From contig NZ_CP012881.1 of assembly GCF_002224265.1 (NCBI RefSeq), forward strand, positions 1,736,001-1,800,000: a stretch of 64,000 nucleotides of DNA, given 5' to 3'. The translations under genes were made by a program, and so were the position numbers. Source of the DNA: Vibrio vulnificus NBRC 15645 = ATCC 27562. Lineage in GTDB: Bacteria > Pseudomonadota > Gammaproteobacteria > Enterobacterales > Vibrionaceae. Of this stretch, positions 39,311 through 50,700 are shown piece after piece (the stretch's first letter is position 1; every line of letters begins with the position of its first letter). Under the pieces are notes generated by a model that was not told where the DNA came from, searched no databases, and was given only the letters and a program-made list of their open reading frames with translations.

Positions 39311-40717
39311 TTAACGAATCTCTTCGCCAGAGTCGAGCACGGTTTTACGGACAATGTCAGTAAAGGCCAATGCTTCTTGGCGAATCTGTTCTTCATTCAC
39401 CGTGTTGATTTGACGCTCTTGCATGATCAGCTTGCCATCAACAATGGCATGGCGCACATTGCCGCTGTTGGCTGAGTAAACCAAAGCAGAGTATGGGTTG
39501 TATACGGGCACCATGTTTGGCGCTTTGGTATCGATAACGATGATGTCTGCCAGTTTTCCGACTTCAAGAGAACCAATTTTATCTTCCATGTGCAGCGCTT
39601 TTGCTGCGCCCATGGTCGCCATATCGATCACTTTTAGTGGTGGCATGGCCGCACGATCGTGATTGACCAGTTTGTGGACTTTCGCCACTTGGTTGAACTC
39701 ATCAATGGTGCTGAGCGTGTTGCCCGACATTGGACCATCGGTACCCAAACCAATACGCACGTTTTCGTCGTACATTTTGAGCGCTGGGGCGACGCCTTTG
39801 GCAGATTTAATGTTGGCACTCATGTTATGAGCCACGCCCATATCTGCTTTCTTCACTAACTCAATGTCTTTGTCGTCGACCAAAATCATGTGAGCGCCGA
39901 CGAGGTTGGCATTCAATGCGCCGATTTGATGCATGTACTGCACCGGTGATAAACCGTTTGATCGTTCAGCAATCTTTTCTTGCTCACGGGTGGATTCGGC
40001 TAAGTGAATCAAAACAGGTACGTTCTTTTCTAGCGAGAGCTTCGCAATTTTCTGTAGCGTTTCTGTGGTGTTAGTGTAGGGCGCGTGCGGTGCAAACGCT
40101 GGGGTAATTCTTGGGTGATCTTGGTATTGGTCGATAAAGTTCAGAGCGTATTGAATGCCTTCATCTGCGTTTTTTGCATCGGCGACAGGAAACTGAATCA
40201 CACTCTGGCCAAGCACGGCACGCATACCAATTTGGTCGACCGTTTTCGCCACTTCGTCTTCGAAGTAATACATGTCTGCGTAGGTCGTTACGCCGCCTTT
40301 GAGCATTTCAACGTTCCCCAAATTTGCGCCGATGCGAACCATATCGCGTGACACCAGTTTGGCTTCTAATGGGAAAATGTAGCGATGCAGGCGGTCTGGC
40401 ACATCGTCACCTAACGAGCGAAATACCGTCATCGAAACATGCGTGTGCGTGTTGATTAATCCCGGCATCACGATGTCACCATCGACATCAAGCACTTGTT
40501 TTGCTTGATACTGCTTTGCTACATCCGCATCACCCACCGCGATGATTTTGTTCTCTTTTACCACTACAGTGCCGTTTTGATACACCACTTTGTCTTGGTT
40601 CATGGTGAGGATCATGGCATCGGTGATCATAAGATCTGCAGGTTGCGCGGCAGAACTCATGGATGAAAACAGGCTCATGCCTGCAATGGCAGCAGCAATT
40701 ACGTTACGTTTCAGCAT
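39311..40717 (-). CDS. Exported amidohydrolase (TRZ/ATZ, nucleoside/SAH deaminase-like)
   Basis: A 468-residue metal-dependent hydrolase. Residues 1-22 form a Sec signal peptide (KRNVIAAAIAGMSLFSSMSSAA), unusual for this mostly cytosolic group. Metal and catalytic motifs of the MTA/SAH and guanine/cytosine deaminase branch follow: GLINTHTHVSM, FAPHAPYTN, HLAES, GAHMILVD and LGTDGPMSGN. ATG 40717 has AAGGAA upstream and starts directly at the signal peptide; an upstream frame to 40807 is not supported. A PurR-box core overlaps its probable -35, suggesting a purine-related substrate. The true substrate is unknown. Confidence 0.85.
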   Translation of the reverse strand: MLKRNVIAAAIAGMSLFSSMSSAAQPADLMITDAMILTMNQDKVVYQNGTVVVKENKIIAVGDADVAKQYQAKQVLDVDGDIVMPGLINTHTHVSMTVFRSLGDDVPDRLHRYIFPLEAKLVSRDMVRIGANLGNVEMLKGGVTTYADMYYFEDEVAKTVDQIGMRAVLGQSVIQFPVADAKNADEGIQYALNFIDQYQDHPRITPAFAPHAPYTNTTETLQKIAKLSLEKNVPVLIHLAESTREQEKIAERSNGLSPVQYMHQIGALNANLVGAHMILVDDKDIELVKKADMGVAHNMSANIKSAKGVAPALKMYDENVRIGLGTDGPMSGNTLSTIDEFNQVAKVHKLVNHDRAAMPPLKVIDMATMGAAKALHMEDKIGSLEVGKLADIIVIDTKAPNMVPVYNPYSALVYSANSGNVRHAIVDGKLIMQERQINTVNEEQIRQEALAFTDIVRKTVLDSGEEIR

Positions 40718-40757
40718 TCTATTTTCCTTGGAACAGGCATCGGTATAGTTTGCCGCG

Positions 40758-40785
40758 ATAGTAAGAGATCCATGATGAATTGCAA
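40758..40785 (-). promoter_or_regulatory. Probable promoter of the exported amidohydrolase gene
   Basis: Minus-strand TTGCAA (40785-40780), 16-base spacer, TACTAT (40763-40758), about 40 bases before the start codon. Confidence 0.45.
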
Positions 40786-40793
40786 ACGTTTGC
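40782..40793. promoter_or_regulatory. PurR-box core
   Basis: GCAAACGTTTGC is the perfect 12-bp central palindrome of the PurR operator (consensus ACGCAAACGTTTGCGT). It overlaps the predicted -35 of the amidohydrolase promoter, a repressing position; rnr starts 175 bases away on the other side. Confidence 0.7.
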
Positions 40794-40967
40794 TCTTCGG
40801 TTTGCATACTTCTGTGATCTTGGCACGGAGATGTAAACGAATCAGAAGAATGATGAAAAACTATGAAAAATAAGTGTTAATTTGCTGAAACTGCGACGCG
40901 TGGCTGTAGCTTATGAGCAGAGTCAGATATACTACAACCATACCTTCCTTGCTAAATAGGCGTGCCT

Positions 40968-43421
40968 ATGTCAGACGTTATTCAAAACGATCCTTTTGCT
41001 GATCGTGAATCAGAAAATTACGAAAATCCCATTCCAAGTCGTGAGTTTATTTTAGAGTTTCTCGAACAAGCTGGCGTACCGATGAATCGCAATGATTTGT
41101 TCGAAGCACTGCAGTTAAAAGACGAAGATCAATATGAAGGGCTAAGACGCCGTTTGCGTGCAATGGAGCGCGATGGGCAGCTCGTCTTTACTCGTCGTCA
41201 ATGCTATGCCTTACCTGAAAAATTGGAAATGATTAAAGGGTACGTGATTGGTCACAAAGACGGCCATGGTTGGGTAAGACCAGAAGGCAGCGTTAGCAAA
41301 GACGATGATATTCTGCTGCCTCATCATCAGATGAAGACCTTGATTCATGGCGATTTCGTTTTGGTGCAACCGACGGACAACAGCAAGCGCGGCCGCAGGG
41401 AAGGACGTTTAGTGCGAGTGTTGGAAGAGCGCAAAGCACAAATCGTTGGGCGTTTTTTCCTTGAGTACGGCTATTCCTATGTGGTGGCTGACGACTCACG
41501 CATCAGCCACGATATCCTGATCCCAAATGAACACAAAGCGGGGGCTCGTATGGGCAACGTGGTGGTGATTGAAATCACTGACCGTGGTGCTCGCTCACGC
41601 AGCATGATGGGTAAAGTCGTGGAAGTACTGGGCGAAAATATGGCGCCGGGCATGGAAACGCAAATTGCCATTCGTACACACCAAATCCCTCATGAGTGGC
41701 CAGAAGAAGTCGATAAGCAGATCGCGAACTTAGGCGAAGAAGTGCCTGAAGAAGCGAAGGTTGGTCGCGTGGACTTACGTCAACTGCCGCTGGTCACCAT
41801 CGATGGCGAGGACGCTCGTGACTTTGACGATGCGGTCTATTGTGAGAAGAAAAAAGGCGGCGGCTGGCGCTTATGGGTGGCGATTGCGGATGTGAGCTAC
41901 TACGTTCGCCCTGACTCGGCGCTCGACAAAGAAGCGATCAACCGCGGTAACTCGGTTTACTTCCCATCTCAAGTCGTTCCTATGTTGCCAGAAGTGCTGT
42001 CCAATGGCCTCTGTTCGTTGAATCCTCAAGTGGATCGCTTGTGTATGGTGTGCGAAATGACCATTTCAGATAGCGGTAAGCTGTCAGGTTACAAGCACTA
42101 TGAAGCGGTGATGAATTCCCACGCCCGCTTGACTTACACCAAAGTCAGCCAAATCCTGGAAGGGGATGAAGAGCTGCGTGAGCGTTATGCGCCATTGGTG
42201 CCGCACCTTGAAGAGTTGCATGCGATGTACAAGGTGCTAAAAGAAGCGCGTGATCAGCGTGGGGCGATTGAATTTGAAACCGTGGAAACCAAGTTCATCT
42301 TTAACGCTGAGCGTAAGATCGACCGTATTGAGCCTGTGATTCGTAATGATGCCCACAAGATCATCGAAGAATGTATGATCATGGCCAACATTGCCTCTGC
42401 CTCGCTGGTGGAAAAAGCCAAAGAGCCTGCGCTCTATCGTATTCACGAATCGCCAGGGGAGCTTCGTTTGCAAGGCTTCCGCGATTTCTTGGGCGAGTTA
42501 GGCTTAGATCTGAAAGGGGGCTTGGAGCCATCACCGACAGATTATGCGGATTTGGTGAAGCAAATTGGTGAACGTGCCGATAAAGAGCTGATCCAGACCA
42601 TGTTACTGCGCTCAATGAAGCAAGCGGTGTACAACGCAGATAACGCTGGTCACTTTGGTTTGGCGTTGCAGCGCTACGCGCATTTCACCTCGCCAATTCG
42701 TCGTTATCCGGATTTGCTGTTGCATCGAGCAATTAAATACCTGATCGCCAAAGAGAAAGGTCAGAATCAAGACCGCTGGACCCCAACGGGTGGCTTCCAT
42801 TATTCATTCGATGACATGGATTTCTATGGCGAGCAGTGTTCAATGACCGAGCGTCGTGCCGATGACGCCACACGCGATGTTGCCGATTGGCTCAAATGTG
42901 AATACATGCAAGATCATGTGGGTGATGAACTCGATGGGGTGATTGCCAATGTCACCAGTTTTGGTTTCTTTGTTCGTCTGACGGAATTGCACATCGATGG
43001 TTTGGTGCACATTTCGACGCTGGCCAATGACTACTATCAATTTGATCCGATTGGTCAACGACTTATCGGTGAAAGCTTTGGTCACATTTACCGTTTAGGC
43101 GACGCCGTCAAAGTGAAAGTGCTGGCGGTGAACTTAAATGATAAGCAAATTGACTTTGAATTGGTGGGAACAAGCCGTAAGCTACGCGGCGAAGGCAAAA
43201 CGGCGAAGAAGCGCGTCGCGGAAGCAAAAGAGAAAGCCAAAGCGAAGAAAAAAGGTGTCGCTCGAGCATCGAAAGCGCCAATGCGTCACGAACCTGTCGT
43301 CGAACCGACCAAGCGTCCGGAAGAGAAAGACGGCAAGAAAAAGAAAGTGAAAAAAGCGCAGAAGAAAAAACCACACAGTAAACCGAAGAAAGCCAAGCGC
43401 AGCAAAAACGCAGCGGAGTAA
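40968..43421 (+). CDS. rnr: Ribonuclease R
   Basis: An 817-residue 3'-5' exoribonuclease able to degrade structured RNA. Order: N-terminal helix-turn-helix (about 20-85), cold-shock domains (about 90-230), RNB catalytic domain ([12 protein letters not shown] near 283, later [16 protein letters not shown]), S1 domain (about 640-725; [15 protein letters not shown]) and a lysine-rich tail (about 735-817). ATG 40968 is preferred over an in-frame GTG at 40962, which would leave almost no spacing to AGG at 40958-40960. It leads an operon with rlmB. Confidence 0.96.
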   Translation: MSDVIQNDPFADRESENYENPIPSREFILEFLEQAGVPMNRNDLFEALQLKDEDQYEGLRRRLRAMERDGQLVFTRRQCYALPEKLEMIKGYVIGHKDGHGWVRPEGSVSKDDDILLPHHQMKTLIHGDFVLVQPTDNSKRGRREGRLVRVLEERKAQIVGRFFLEYGYSYVVADDSRISHDILIPNEHKAGARMGNVVVIEITDRGARSRSMMGKVVEVLGENMAPGMETQIAIRTHQIPHEWPEEVDKQIANLGEEVPEEAKVGRVDLRQLPLVTIDGEDARDFDDAVYCEKKKGGGWRLWVAIADVSYYVRPDSALDKEAINRGNSVYFPSQVVPMLPEVLSNGLCSLNPQVDRLCMVCEMTISDSGKLSGYKHYEAVMNSHARLTYTKVSQILEGDEELRERYAPLVPHLEELHAMYKVLKEARDQRGAIEFETVETKFIFNAERKIDRIEPVIRNDAHKIIEECMIMANIASASLVEKAKEPALYRIHESPGELRLQGFRDFLGELGLDLKGGLEPSPTDYADLVKQIGERADKELIQTMLLRSMKQAVYNADNAGHFGLALQRYAHFTSPIRRYPDLLLHRAIKYLIAKEKGQNQDRWTPTGGFHYSFDDMDFYGEQCSMTERRADDATRDVADWLKCEYMQDHVGDELDGVIANVTSFGFFVRLTELHIDGLVHISTLANDYYQFDPIGQRLIGESFGHIYRLGDAVKVKVLAVNLNDKQIDFELVGTSRKLRGEGKTAKKRVAEAKEKAKAKKKGVARASKAPMRHEPVVEPTKRPEEKDGKKKKVKKAQKKKPHSKPKKAKRSKNAAE

Positions 43422-43458
43422 GCGGTCTGGTATCTTCTACGAGTAAACAGGTTAACCC

Positions 43459-44202
43459 ATGAGTAATGAATTTATTTACGGCATCCATGCTGTAAGAGCC
43501 GTTCTGGACAAAGAGCCAGAGCGTTTTATTGAAGCCTATGTGCTAAAAGGGCGTCAGGATGACAGACTGATGCCGATCCTCAATGAACTGCAAATGGTGG
43601 GCGTGTCACTGCAACAGATGACACGAAAAACCCTAGATGACAAAGCGCACGGCGCAAACCATCAGGGCATCATTGCACGGGTAAAACCGGCTAAGCAGCT
43701 GAATGAAAACGATCTGGATGACATCTTGGCCAAGCACACTTCGCCACTGTTGTTGATTCTGGATGGTGTAACCGACCCACACAACCTTGGCGCATGTTTG
43801 CGTAATGCCGATGCCGCGGGTGTGGCGGCGGTAATTGTACCGAAAGACAAGTCAGCACCGATGACCGCGACCGTCAGTAAAGTGGCGTGTGGCGCAGCAG
43901 AAACGGTGCCTTTGGTGCGTGTGACCAACTTGGCGCGCACCATGCGTCATCTGCAAGAGCAAGGTATTTGGATTGTGGGTACGGCGGGTGAAGCAACGCA
44001 CGATATCTACCAAGCGAAGCTGACGGGCTCTTTGGCCATAGTGATGGGCGCAGAAGGGGATGGCATGCGCCGTTTAACCCGTGAAACCTGTGATGACCTG
44101 ATCAAAATCCCAATGGCAGGAGCGGTTTCTAGCCTTAATGTTTCCGTGGCCTCAGGCATCTGTTTGTTTGAAGCGGTGCGTCAGAGACTGGCATCACAAT
44201 AA
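43459..44202 (+). CDS. rlmB: 23S rRNA (guanosine(2251)-2'-O)-methyltransferase
   Basis: A 247-residue SpoU/TrmH-family methyltransferase. The SAM-binding knot motifs are [21 protein letters not shown] (shown by the DPHNLGA core), [10 protein letters not shown] and [15 protein letters not shown]. It starts 37 bases after rnr, the usual pairing, and is closed by a hairpin with T run at 44238-44266. Confidence 0.96.
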   Translation: MSNEFIYGIHAVRAVLDKEPERFIEAYVLKGRQDDRLMPILNELQMVGVSLQQMTRKTLDDKAHGANHQGIIARVKPAKQLNENDLDDILAKHTSPLLLILDGVTDPHNLGACLRNADAAGVAAVIVPKDKSAPMTATVSKVACGAAETVPLVRVTNLARTMRHLQEQGIWIVGTAGEATHDIYQAKLTGSLAIVMGAEGDGMRRLTRETCDDLIKIPMAGAVSSLNVSVASGICLFEAVRQRLASQ

Positions 44203-44237
44203 CCACTTCGGTATAGTGAGAGGATGAAATTGAACAC

Positions 44238-44266
44238 AAGGATGGCAATGACCATCCTTTGTTTTT
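44238..44266 (+). terminator. Intrinsic terminator after rlmB
   Basis: AAGGATGG, loop CAATGA, CCATCCTT, then TGTTTTT. Confidence 0.85.
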
Positions 44267-44291
44267 AGTGAGCCAAGTTTAGTGAGCCAAG
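44264..44291 (+). repeat. Exact 14-bp tandem duplication before gph
   Basis: TTTAGTGAGCCAAG occurs twice head to tail with no mismatch, between the rlmB terminator and the gph start codon. Confidence 0.9.
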
Positions 44292-44296
44292 TAGTG

Positions 44297-44983
44297 ATGA
44301 CTCAACAAGAGATAAAATTAATCGCCTTCGACCTTGATGGCACCTTGTTAGACAGTGTGCCAGATTTGGCCGTAGCGGCGGATCAAGCAACACGTGCGGT
44401 CGGCTTTCCGGGGGTAACCGAGCTGCAAGTTCGCGATTACGTCGGTAATGGCGCCGATATCCTGATTGGTCGTGCTCTGAGCCAAAGCTTAACCATCAAC
44501 CCAGAGTTGAGTGATGAGTTGAGAACTGAGGCGCGTGAGCTGTTTGATGATTTCTATCAGCAAACTGGCCATAAGCTTAGCCACCTCTATCCAACGGTGA
44601 AAGAAACGCTGAAAGCGCTGCACCAAGCGGGCTTCACCTTAGCGTTGGTGACCAACAAACCCAGCAAGTTTGTACCGGATGTGTTGCAGCAGCACGGCAT
44701 TGCCGACTACTTTGTCGATGTGCTTGGTGGTGATTCATTCCCAGAGAAGAAACCCAACCCAATCGCACTCAATTGGCTAATGGAAAAACACCAGATTCAG
44801 CCAACCGAGATGTTGATGGTGGGCGACTCTAAGAATGACATTCTGGCAGCCCAAAACGCGGGTTGTGCCTCGTTTGGTTTAACCTATGGCTACAACCATG
44901 GCGAACCCATTTCCGCCTCTAAGCCGGATTTCGTTGCCGATAGCTTAGCGCAATTGCTTGATGTGGTGCTCGTTTCTGCTTGA
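44297..44983 (+). CDS. gph: Phosphoglycolate phosphatase
   Basis: A 228-residue HAD-superfamily phosphatase removing 2-phosphoglycolate formed during DNA repair. Motif I is FDLDGTLLDS, motif II LVTNKPSK, motif III region FPEKKPNP, and motif IV GDSKNDILAAQNAG. ATG 44297 gives the usual N-terminus; a GTG at 44282 in the second copy of the tandem repeat would add five residues. It precedes trpS, as at the end of the E. coli dam operon, but without dam or rpe here. Confidence 0.92.
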   Translation: MTQQEIKLIAFDLDGTLLDSVPDLAVAADQATRAVGFPGVTELQVRDYVGNGADILIGRALSQSLTINPELSDELRTEARELFDDFYQQTGHKLSHLYPTVKETLKALHQAGFTLALVTNKPSKFVPDVLQQHGIADYFVDVLGGDSFPEKKPNPIALNWLMEKHQIQPTEMLMVGDSKNDILAAQNAGCASFGLTYGYNHGEPISASKPDFVADSLAQLLDVVLVSA

Positions 44984-45118
44984 AGTGCGATTCGTCTCCG
45001 CTCAATGCGGTGAAAACCACTAGAAAAATACTCGTTAATGAGTACACTGAGAAAACCGTGCGCTGAGTCTGCACGGTTTTTCATTTATTTAGATTAAGAA
45101 GTCAAAGGAATCATCCCC

Positions 45119-46135
45119 ATGAGCAAACCCATCGTATTGAGTGGTGTTCAACCGTCAGGTGAACTAAGTATCGGTAACTACTTGGGTGCTCTACGTCAAT
45201 GGCAACAGATGCAAGACGACTATGATTGCCAATACTGTGTGGTAGACCTTCATGCGATTACGGTTCGTCAAGATCCAAAAGCGCTGCATGAAGCGACCCT
45301 CGATGCATTGGCCATTTGTCTCGCTGTTGGTGTTGATCCGAAGAAGAGCACGCTATTTGTTCAGTCACATGTACCAGAGCATGCTCAACTTGGTTGGCTT
45401 CTTAACTGTTATACCCAAATGGGTGAATTGAGCCGTATGACTCAGTTCAAAGACAAATCAGCCCGTTACGCCAACGATGTTAACGTTGGTTTGTTTGGTT
45501 ACCCAGTGTTGATGGCGGCAGACATCCTCCTTTACGGTGCACACCAAGTACCCGTGGGCAGCGATCAGAAGCAGCACTTGGAACTGGCACGCGATATCGC
45601 GACCCGTTTCAACAACATCTATTCGCCAGAAAACCCAATTTTCACCATTCCTGAGCCGTACATTCCAACGGTTAACGCTCGTGTTATGAGCCTACAGGAT
45701 GCGACGAAAAAGATGTCGAAATCGGATGATAACCGTAAGAACGTCATCACTCTGCTTGAAGACCCGAAATCGATCATCAAAAAGATCAACAAAGCGCAAA
45801 CTGATACCGAAACGCCGCCACGCATTGCGCACGATTGGGATAATAAAGCGGGCATTTCCAACCTGATGGGACTGTACTCTGCGGCGACGGGCATGAGCTT
45901 TGAAGAGATTGAAGCCAAGTACCAAGGCGTAGAAATGTATGGTCCATTCAAGAAGGATGTCGGTGAAGCATTGGTGGCGATGCTTGAACCAATTCAAGCT
46001 GAATATCACCGTATTCGTGAAGACCGTGGCTACATGAACGAAGTGATGCGCCAAGGGGCAGACAAAGCTTCAGCACGCGCAGCGGAAACGCTAAAGAAAG
46101 TATACGAAGTGGTTGGCTTTGTTGGTCGCCCTTAA
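45119..46135 (+). CDS. trpS: Tryptophanyl-tRNA synthetase
   Basis: A 338-residue class I synthetase. The HIGH-like motif is [12 protein letters not shown] (about 14-25) and the KMSKS loop is KKMSKSDDN (about 197-205). [17 protein letters not shown] is another family block. The length is typical. An intrinsic terminator of the AAGGTCGCC type ends the unit. Confidence 0.98.
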   Translation: MSKPIVLSGVQPSGELSIGNYLGALRQWQQMQDDYDCQYCVVDLHAITVRQDPKALHEATLDALAICLAVGVDPKKSTLFVQSHVPEHAQLGWLLNCYTQMGELSRMTQFKDKSARYANDVNVGLFGYPVLMAADILLYGAHQVPVGSDQKQHLELARDIATRFNNIYSPENPIFTIPEPYIPTVNARVMSLQDATKKMSKSDDNRKNVITLLEDPKSIIKKINKAQTDTETPPRIAHDWDNKAGISNLMGLYSAATGMSFEEIEAKYQGVEMYGPFKKDVGEALVAMLEPIQAEYHRIREDRGYMNEVMRQGADKASARAAETLKKVYEVVGFVGRP

Positions 46136-46160
46136 TTCGGACATATTTTTTGACTATTTT

Positions 46161-46187
46161 AAGGTCGCCATTAGGCGACCTTTTTTA
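46161..46187 (+). terminator. Intrinsic terminator of trpS
   Basis: AAGGTCGCC, loop ATTA, GGCGACCTT and T run. The left arm is the same as in the two terminators near the efp gene. Confidence 0.92.
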
Positions 46188-46360
46188 TTATTATAAATTC
46201 ACTAATTTATATATTGCTAATATAAGTTGTATTTCATATCACATCTCAATAGTTACAACTGAGTTCTAGCTCTAATTTATTTAAATTTATTTCATATTAT
46301 TTATATTGATTCTTTTATCTGTTGAAAATATAAATCAGCCCATATTAATAGTTTTATAAT

Positions 46361-46376
46361 TGTGAAACATTTCGCA
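46361..46376. promoter_or_regulatory. CRP-like site upstream of the porin gene
   Basis: TGTGA-AACATT-TCGCA, nine of ten core positions, with AT flanks typical of CRP sites. It is 230 bases before the porin start. Confidence 0.5.
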
Positions 46377-46605
46377 TTTAGACTGCATCTTACTTTTCTT
46401 TTTTCACCAAATAGAGACATTACTCTAGTTTATTAATGTGCTGGTTAAACCCCAACCGTTGTCGCCTTCAGATAAGGTGACTGGCTTTGTGCGCCCAAAA
46501 TTTGACCGATATCTATTTCGTTGGCCAATCACTGAAATAACAGAGCCCTGTTTAACCGATACAAACAAATTCCCAAATTGGATATCGAGATACAAGGAAA
46601 TAGCA

Positions 46606-47697
46606 ATGTTGAAACGAAATGCAGTGGCAATGGCGATCTCCTCGCTATTGATGGCGTCCGCAGCGCAAGCCGCCACCATCTACGAAAATGAGAATGGAGA
46701 CTATCTCAAGCTGTATGGTGAGGTGGGTGTGGGTGGCCACATTGGTGCGAACTTTGAGTATGGTGAGTTTTACACCGACGAGAAAAGCTACATTGATGAC
46801 TCGTTCGCAACCATGGGTGTGCGTGGCAAGAATGGCCGAATGCACTATCGCTTAGAGTTGGATTATGAGCGCGAAAACTGGCAATACGGATCGGGTGATT
46901 TAGTCCTGAGCATCGATAAATTGTTCCTCGGCTATGACTTGCTGGAAAGCAACGATTTTAACCAATACATCGAAGTGGGCTTAACCGATACCGCCTTTGA
47001 CGACTACGACAAATGGGGTGACTTCACGTTTGATACCACGGTAGAAACTGGTGAAGCGGGTGACCAAGATGTGACCATCAAATACGAAGGTCGTTTCTTC
47101 TCGGACATCAAAGTGGGTGCGTCTTACACCTACGGTGGTAAATCGTCATCGGGCTCTGAGCTAGGCGATATCGTTAATGGTTACTTGGGTTACTTTGGTG
47201 AGCGCTTCTCTGCGGTTGTTGGTCTAGAAGGCCGTGGTGGCTCTGATGGTAAGTCGAAATACGGTGAACAGCAGCTGCTTGGTTTTGGTGCGCGCTTTGC
47301 GGTAACAGAGGCGATCCATTTAGGCTTTAACGCCTTCCTTGAGAAAGAAGACGTTGCTCAAGAGAATCATCTGACTTCGGTTGACCCTCAAACGGGTGAA
47401 AAACAACAGATTTACAATGATTTCCAAACAGAAGAAAACAAAGGTGCGTTGGTTTCAGCCAAGTACATCTTTAACCCGCAGTGGGAGTTCACCGCATCGT
47501 ACAACTTCGAACAGTACGAGAAGTGGGATGACAGCAGCGATGTTTGGGATGGCAAAGAGAATAGCTGGGGCAAAGAGCGAGTTTGGGGCACCTTGGGTGT
47601 GAACTACAAACCTACCAAGTCAAGTGTGATAGCGCTGGAAATCAACACGGGTGAAGCTGCCCAAGATGCGTACGCGTACGCACGAGTGTACTTCTAA
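46606..47697 (+). CDS. Outer-membrane porin
   Basis: A 363-residue beta-barrel protein. A signal peptide (KRNAVAMAISSLLMASAAQA) is followed by a Gram-negative porin opening (DYLKLYGEVGVGGHIGANFEYG shows as YLKLYGEVG) and alternating amphipathic strands, ending in the C-terminal aromatic YARVYF required for BAM insertion. ATG 46606 has AAGGA upstream. Substrate unknown. The secreted nuclease gene begins 23 bases later, so the two are probably co-transcribed. Confidence 0.88.
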   Translation: MLKRNAVAMAISSLLMASAAQAATIYENENGDYLKLYGEVGVGGHIGANFEYGEFYTDEKSYIDDSFATMGVRGKNGRMHYRLELDYERENWQYGSGDLVLSIDKLFLGYDLLESNDFNQYIEVGLTDTAFDDYDKWGDFTFDTTVETGEAGDQDVTIKYEGRFFSDIKVGASYTYGGKSSSGSELGDIVNGYLGYFGERFSAVVGLEGRGGSDGKSKYGEQQLLGFGARFAVTEAIHLGFNAFLEKEDVAQENHLTSVDPQTGEKQQIYNDFQTEENKGALVSAKYIFNPQWEFTASYNFEQYEKWDDSSDVWDGKENSWGKERVWGTLGVNYKPTKSSVIALEINTGEAAQDAYAYARVYF

Positions 47698-47720
47698 TCG
47701 TTCAAAGAGGATTTAGGGAA

Positions 47721-50700
47721 ATGAACAAAAAAATGACTTTGCTTGCTGGGGCGATTAGTGGCGTATTAAGTGGCGCAGCGCTGGCAGATATCAACCACAT
47801 CATCATCACTGAGTATGTTGAAGGTTCAGCGAGTAACAAAGCGGTAGAAATCAGTAATATTGGTACAAGCAATCACACTTTTGATGGCACGCTATCACTG
47901 TATTATTCGTCTTATAAAAATGTTATCAAGAATTCAAAAGGTCAGAATGTACTTGAAGGCATCACTTTAGCACCAGGAAAAAGTATCGTGGTTGTTAATG
48001 GTGATTCAAGTACAGAGCTTCGCCAGTACGTAGAGCGCCTCGGTGGTAAGGATGCTCTTGTTGTCGCTGGTACTTACGATCAAGTTCAGCATTCAGCAAT
48101 GAATTTTAATGGTGATGATGCGGTTTGGCTAGGTGTTGGCTCCGATGCTTCTGGCGTTAAAGATATTTTTGGTAACTATGGGCATAGTGGCGACAAGATC
48201 TGGGCTGATCAAACCATGCGCCGTAAGTCAGGATCTAAACCATCTACGACTTACCAAGAGGCGGAGTGGGAGAAACTGAGTATCAATGCCTTTGGTGGTT
48301 TAGGGCATCCAACGGATGTGAACGATGAGCCACTTCCTCCTCCTCCAGCAAATCTTCCTTGTACTGATGCTGAGGGCACAGTTAGCTACAAAACCATCGG
48401 CGAAGTGCAAGGCGAAGCTTACTCCTCTCCTTTGATTGAATCGGGCTTTACTTCAAAAGAGGAATATCTTGTCACGGGTGTGGTCAGTGCTGTAGCCACT
48501 TCGTTGGTTAAAGGTTTTTATCTGTACGATGACAACGCCGATGGCAACGTGAAAACATCGGACGGTATTTTTGTGAAAACATCGGGCGCGGTGAGTAAAG
48601 ATATGATCGGCCAGCAGATTTGTGTGCGCGCTAAGGTCAATGAAGACTACGGTATGACCACGCTGCTGCCAACAGGCAATATCTGGGAAGTTAAAAACAG
48701 CACACCAGTTGAAGTGACACCGGTAAAACTGGAGCGTATCGATAGCGATAATGAAACATTCCGTTCAACGTTAGAGCGTCTTGAAGCGATGCCTGTTGTG
48801 CTGGTGGAAGATATGGATGCTGCTGAAGGCAACCAGGATATGCGTGTATCACGTACGTTCAGCTTTGACTACAGTGCGAAGCGCAACAATATGGTCATTG
48901 CTTATAAGCGTCCAAACCCGCAGCCAAACCAAGACCATGTCGCGGGCAGTGATGCAGCGAAGGCGCAAACCGCGCAAAACAAAGATTACCGCATTGTGGT
49001 GGAATCGGATGAAAAACCAGCTGATGGTAAAATCCCTTACTACCCAGAGTTTGCAAGCGACCCACACAACAACTACATCCGTATTAACGATTCCGTTGTA
49101 GGCATGACTGGGGTACTTCACTACTCTTACAATGAGTTCCGTTTGATCCCAACGGCGAATGTGACGAAAGCGAATTTTGTTCACAACACACCACGCACAT
49201 CGTCGCCAGTGATTAAAGAGTCGTACGGGGATGATGGCTTTACCATCAAAGTCGCGACGCAAAACGTGTTGAACTACTTCAACTCGCCATACGGTGGTCA
49301 TGACAACCAGTTTGGTGACAACCGAGGTGCAGAGTCTCAGCAAGAGTTTGAGCGCCAACAAGCGAAAATCGTTGAAGCGATCTACGGCTTGGATGCGGAC
49401 ATCGTTGGCTTGATGGAAGTGGAAAACAACGGCTTTGGTGATTTCTCTGCGATTCGTGAACTGCTTGAAGCGATCAACGCGAAGTACTACAAAGAAAACT
49501 ACAAAGATCGTTTTGCGCGTGAGTCGATCCACAACCGTTACGTCTTTGTCGGTTTCGATAAAAACGGCGACCAAGTGCTGGATCAATTTGACACGGTCGG
49601 ATCGGATGCGATCACCACGGGCATCATTTACCGCCCATCGAAAGTGTCAGTGATCGCCGGTAAAGTGATCCCAATGCCTTGGCAGGACGCACCAATGATC
49701 GTCGATGCAGACGGCAAACCAGTAGTAGATGGCAAAGGTGAGTTGGCTGAAAGCGGTAAAAACTATCAGCGTAACACCGTTGCCGCGACCTTCCGCGTGC
49801 TCAATACAGGTAAACAGCTAACCGTTTCAGTGAACCACTTGAAATCAAAAGGCTCAACCTGTTGGGATGATTACGTTGGTACCAAAGCGGTCGATGATGA
49901 TGCGCAAGGCTCGTGTGAAAACTTCCGTGTGGCTTCGACTTACCATCTAGGTCAGGAAATGGCGAAGATTGGTGGTGACCAGATCGTTCTCGGCGACATG
50001 AACTCTTACGCACATGAAGATCCAATGTTGGTGCTAACGAGTAACCCGACGAAAAAAGCACTAAAAGCGGCGGATTACATCAAAGTGGGTAACAAGTGGC
50101 AGTTCAACGGTGAACAAGGTCCTGTGATTACTCAAACTTTTGGTTTTATCAATGCCGTTGACTACAAGACGCCAGCAGGTGAGACCTCTTGGAGCTACTC
50201 TTACAATGACGAAGTGGGCTCATTGGATCACCTGTTGATCACCTCATCGTTGAAATCACGTCTTGTGGACGCCGTCGATTGGCACATCAATGCGCCAGAA
50301 TCAACGCTGTTTGACTATTCGAACAAGTACAAAGGCGGTGATTCGAATGAAGCGAACCCATTCTACAAAGATGATGCGTTCCGCTCTTCAGACCACGATT
50401 CAGCGCTTGTGACCATTGGTTATAAGTACGGTGAAGCGGGTGAAAGCCAAGTGGTGATTGGTACTAAGAGTGATCGTGCTGACGTTTACTTCCCTGTATC
50501 AGAAAGCGTGAAGCAAGGCGATGTGGCTGTGCTCACCATTTCGCCAGCGCCACAAGGTGTGGTTCCTCTGCGTGAAACCGTCGGTAAAGATGGTGCTCAG
50601 ACACTACGCTTCGATGTGGCTGGTTTGCCAAAGGGCGAATACACCATGACTATGCGTGTGCTTCGCTCAGCAGCAACTCGCGCAGCGGCAGAGGAAACGG

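Larger units (their letters stand above)
46136..46605. other. Intergenic region between trpS and the porin gene
   Basis: 470 bases. It contains the trpS terminator at 46161-46187, then about 200 AT-rich bases, a TATAAT at 46355-46360, a CRP-like site at 46361-46376 and a 6-bp inverted repeat (ACATTA/TAATGT, 46421-46440). A frame open from 46438 into the porin gene lacks a ribosome site. Confidence 0.6.

Noticed and set aside
46438..46605. 56-residue N-terminal extension of the porin
   Set aside because: The extension lacks a ribosome site and would bury the clear signal peptide that starts at 46606.
48849..49586. 245-codon minus-strand frame inside the nuclease gene
   Set aside because: Antisense shadow of a long gene with biased codon use; the EEP domain motifs are on the plus strand.
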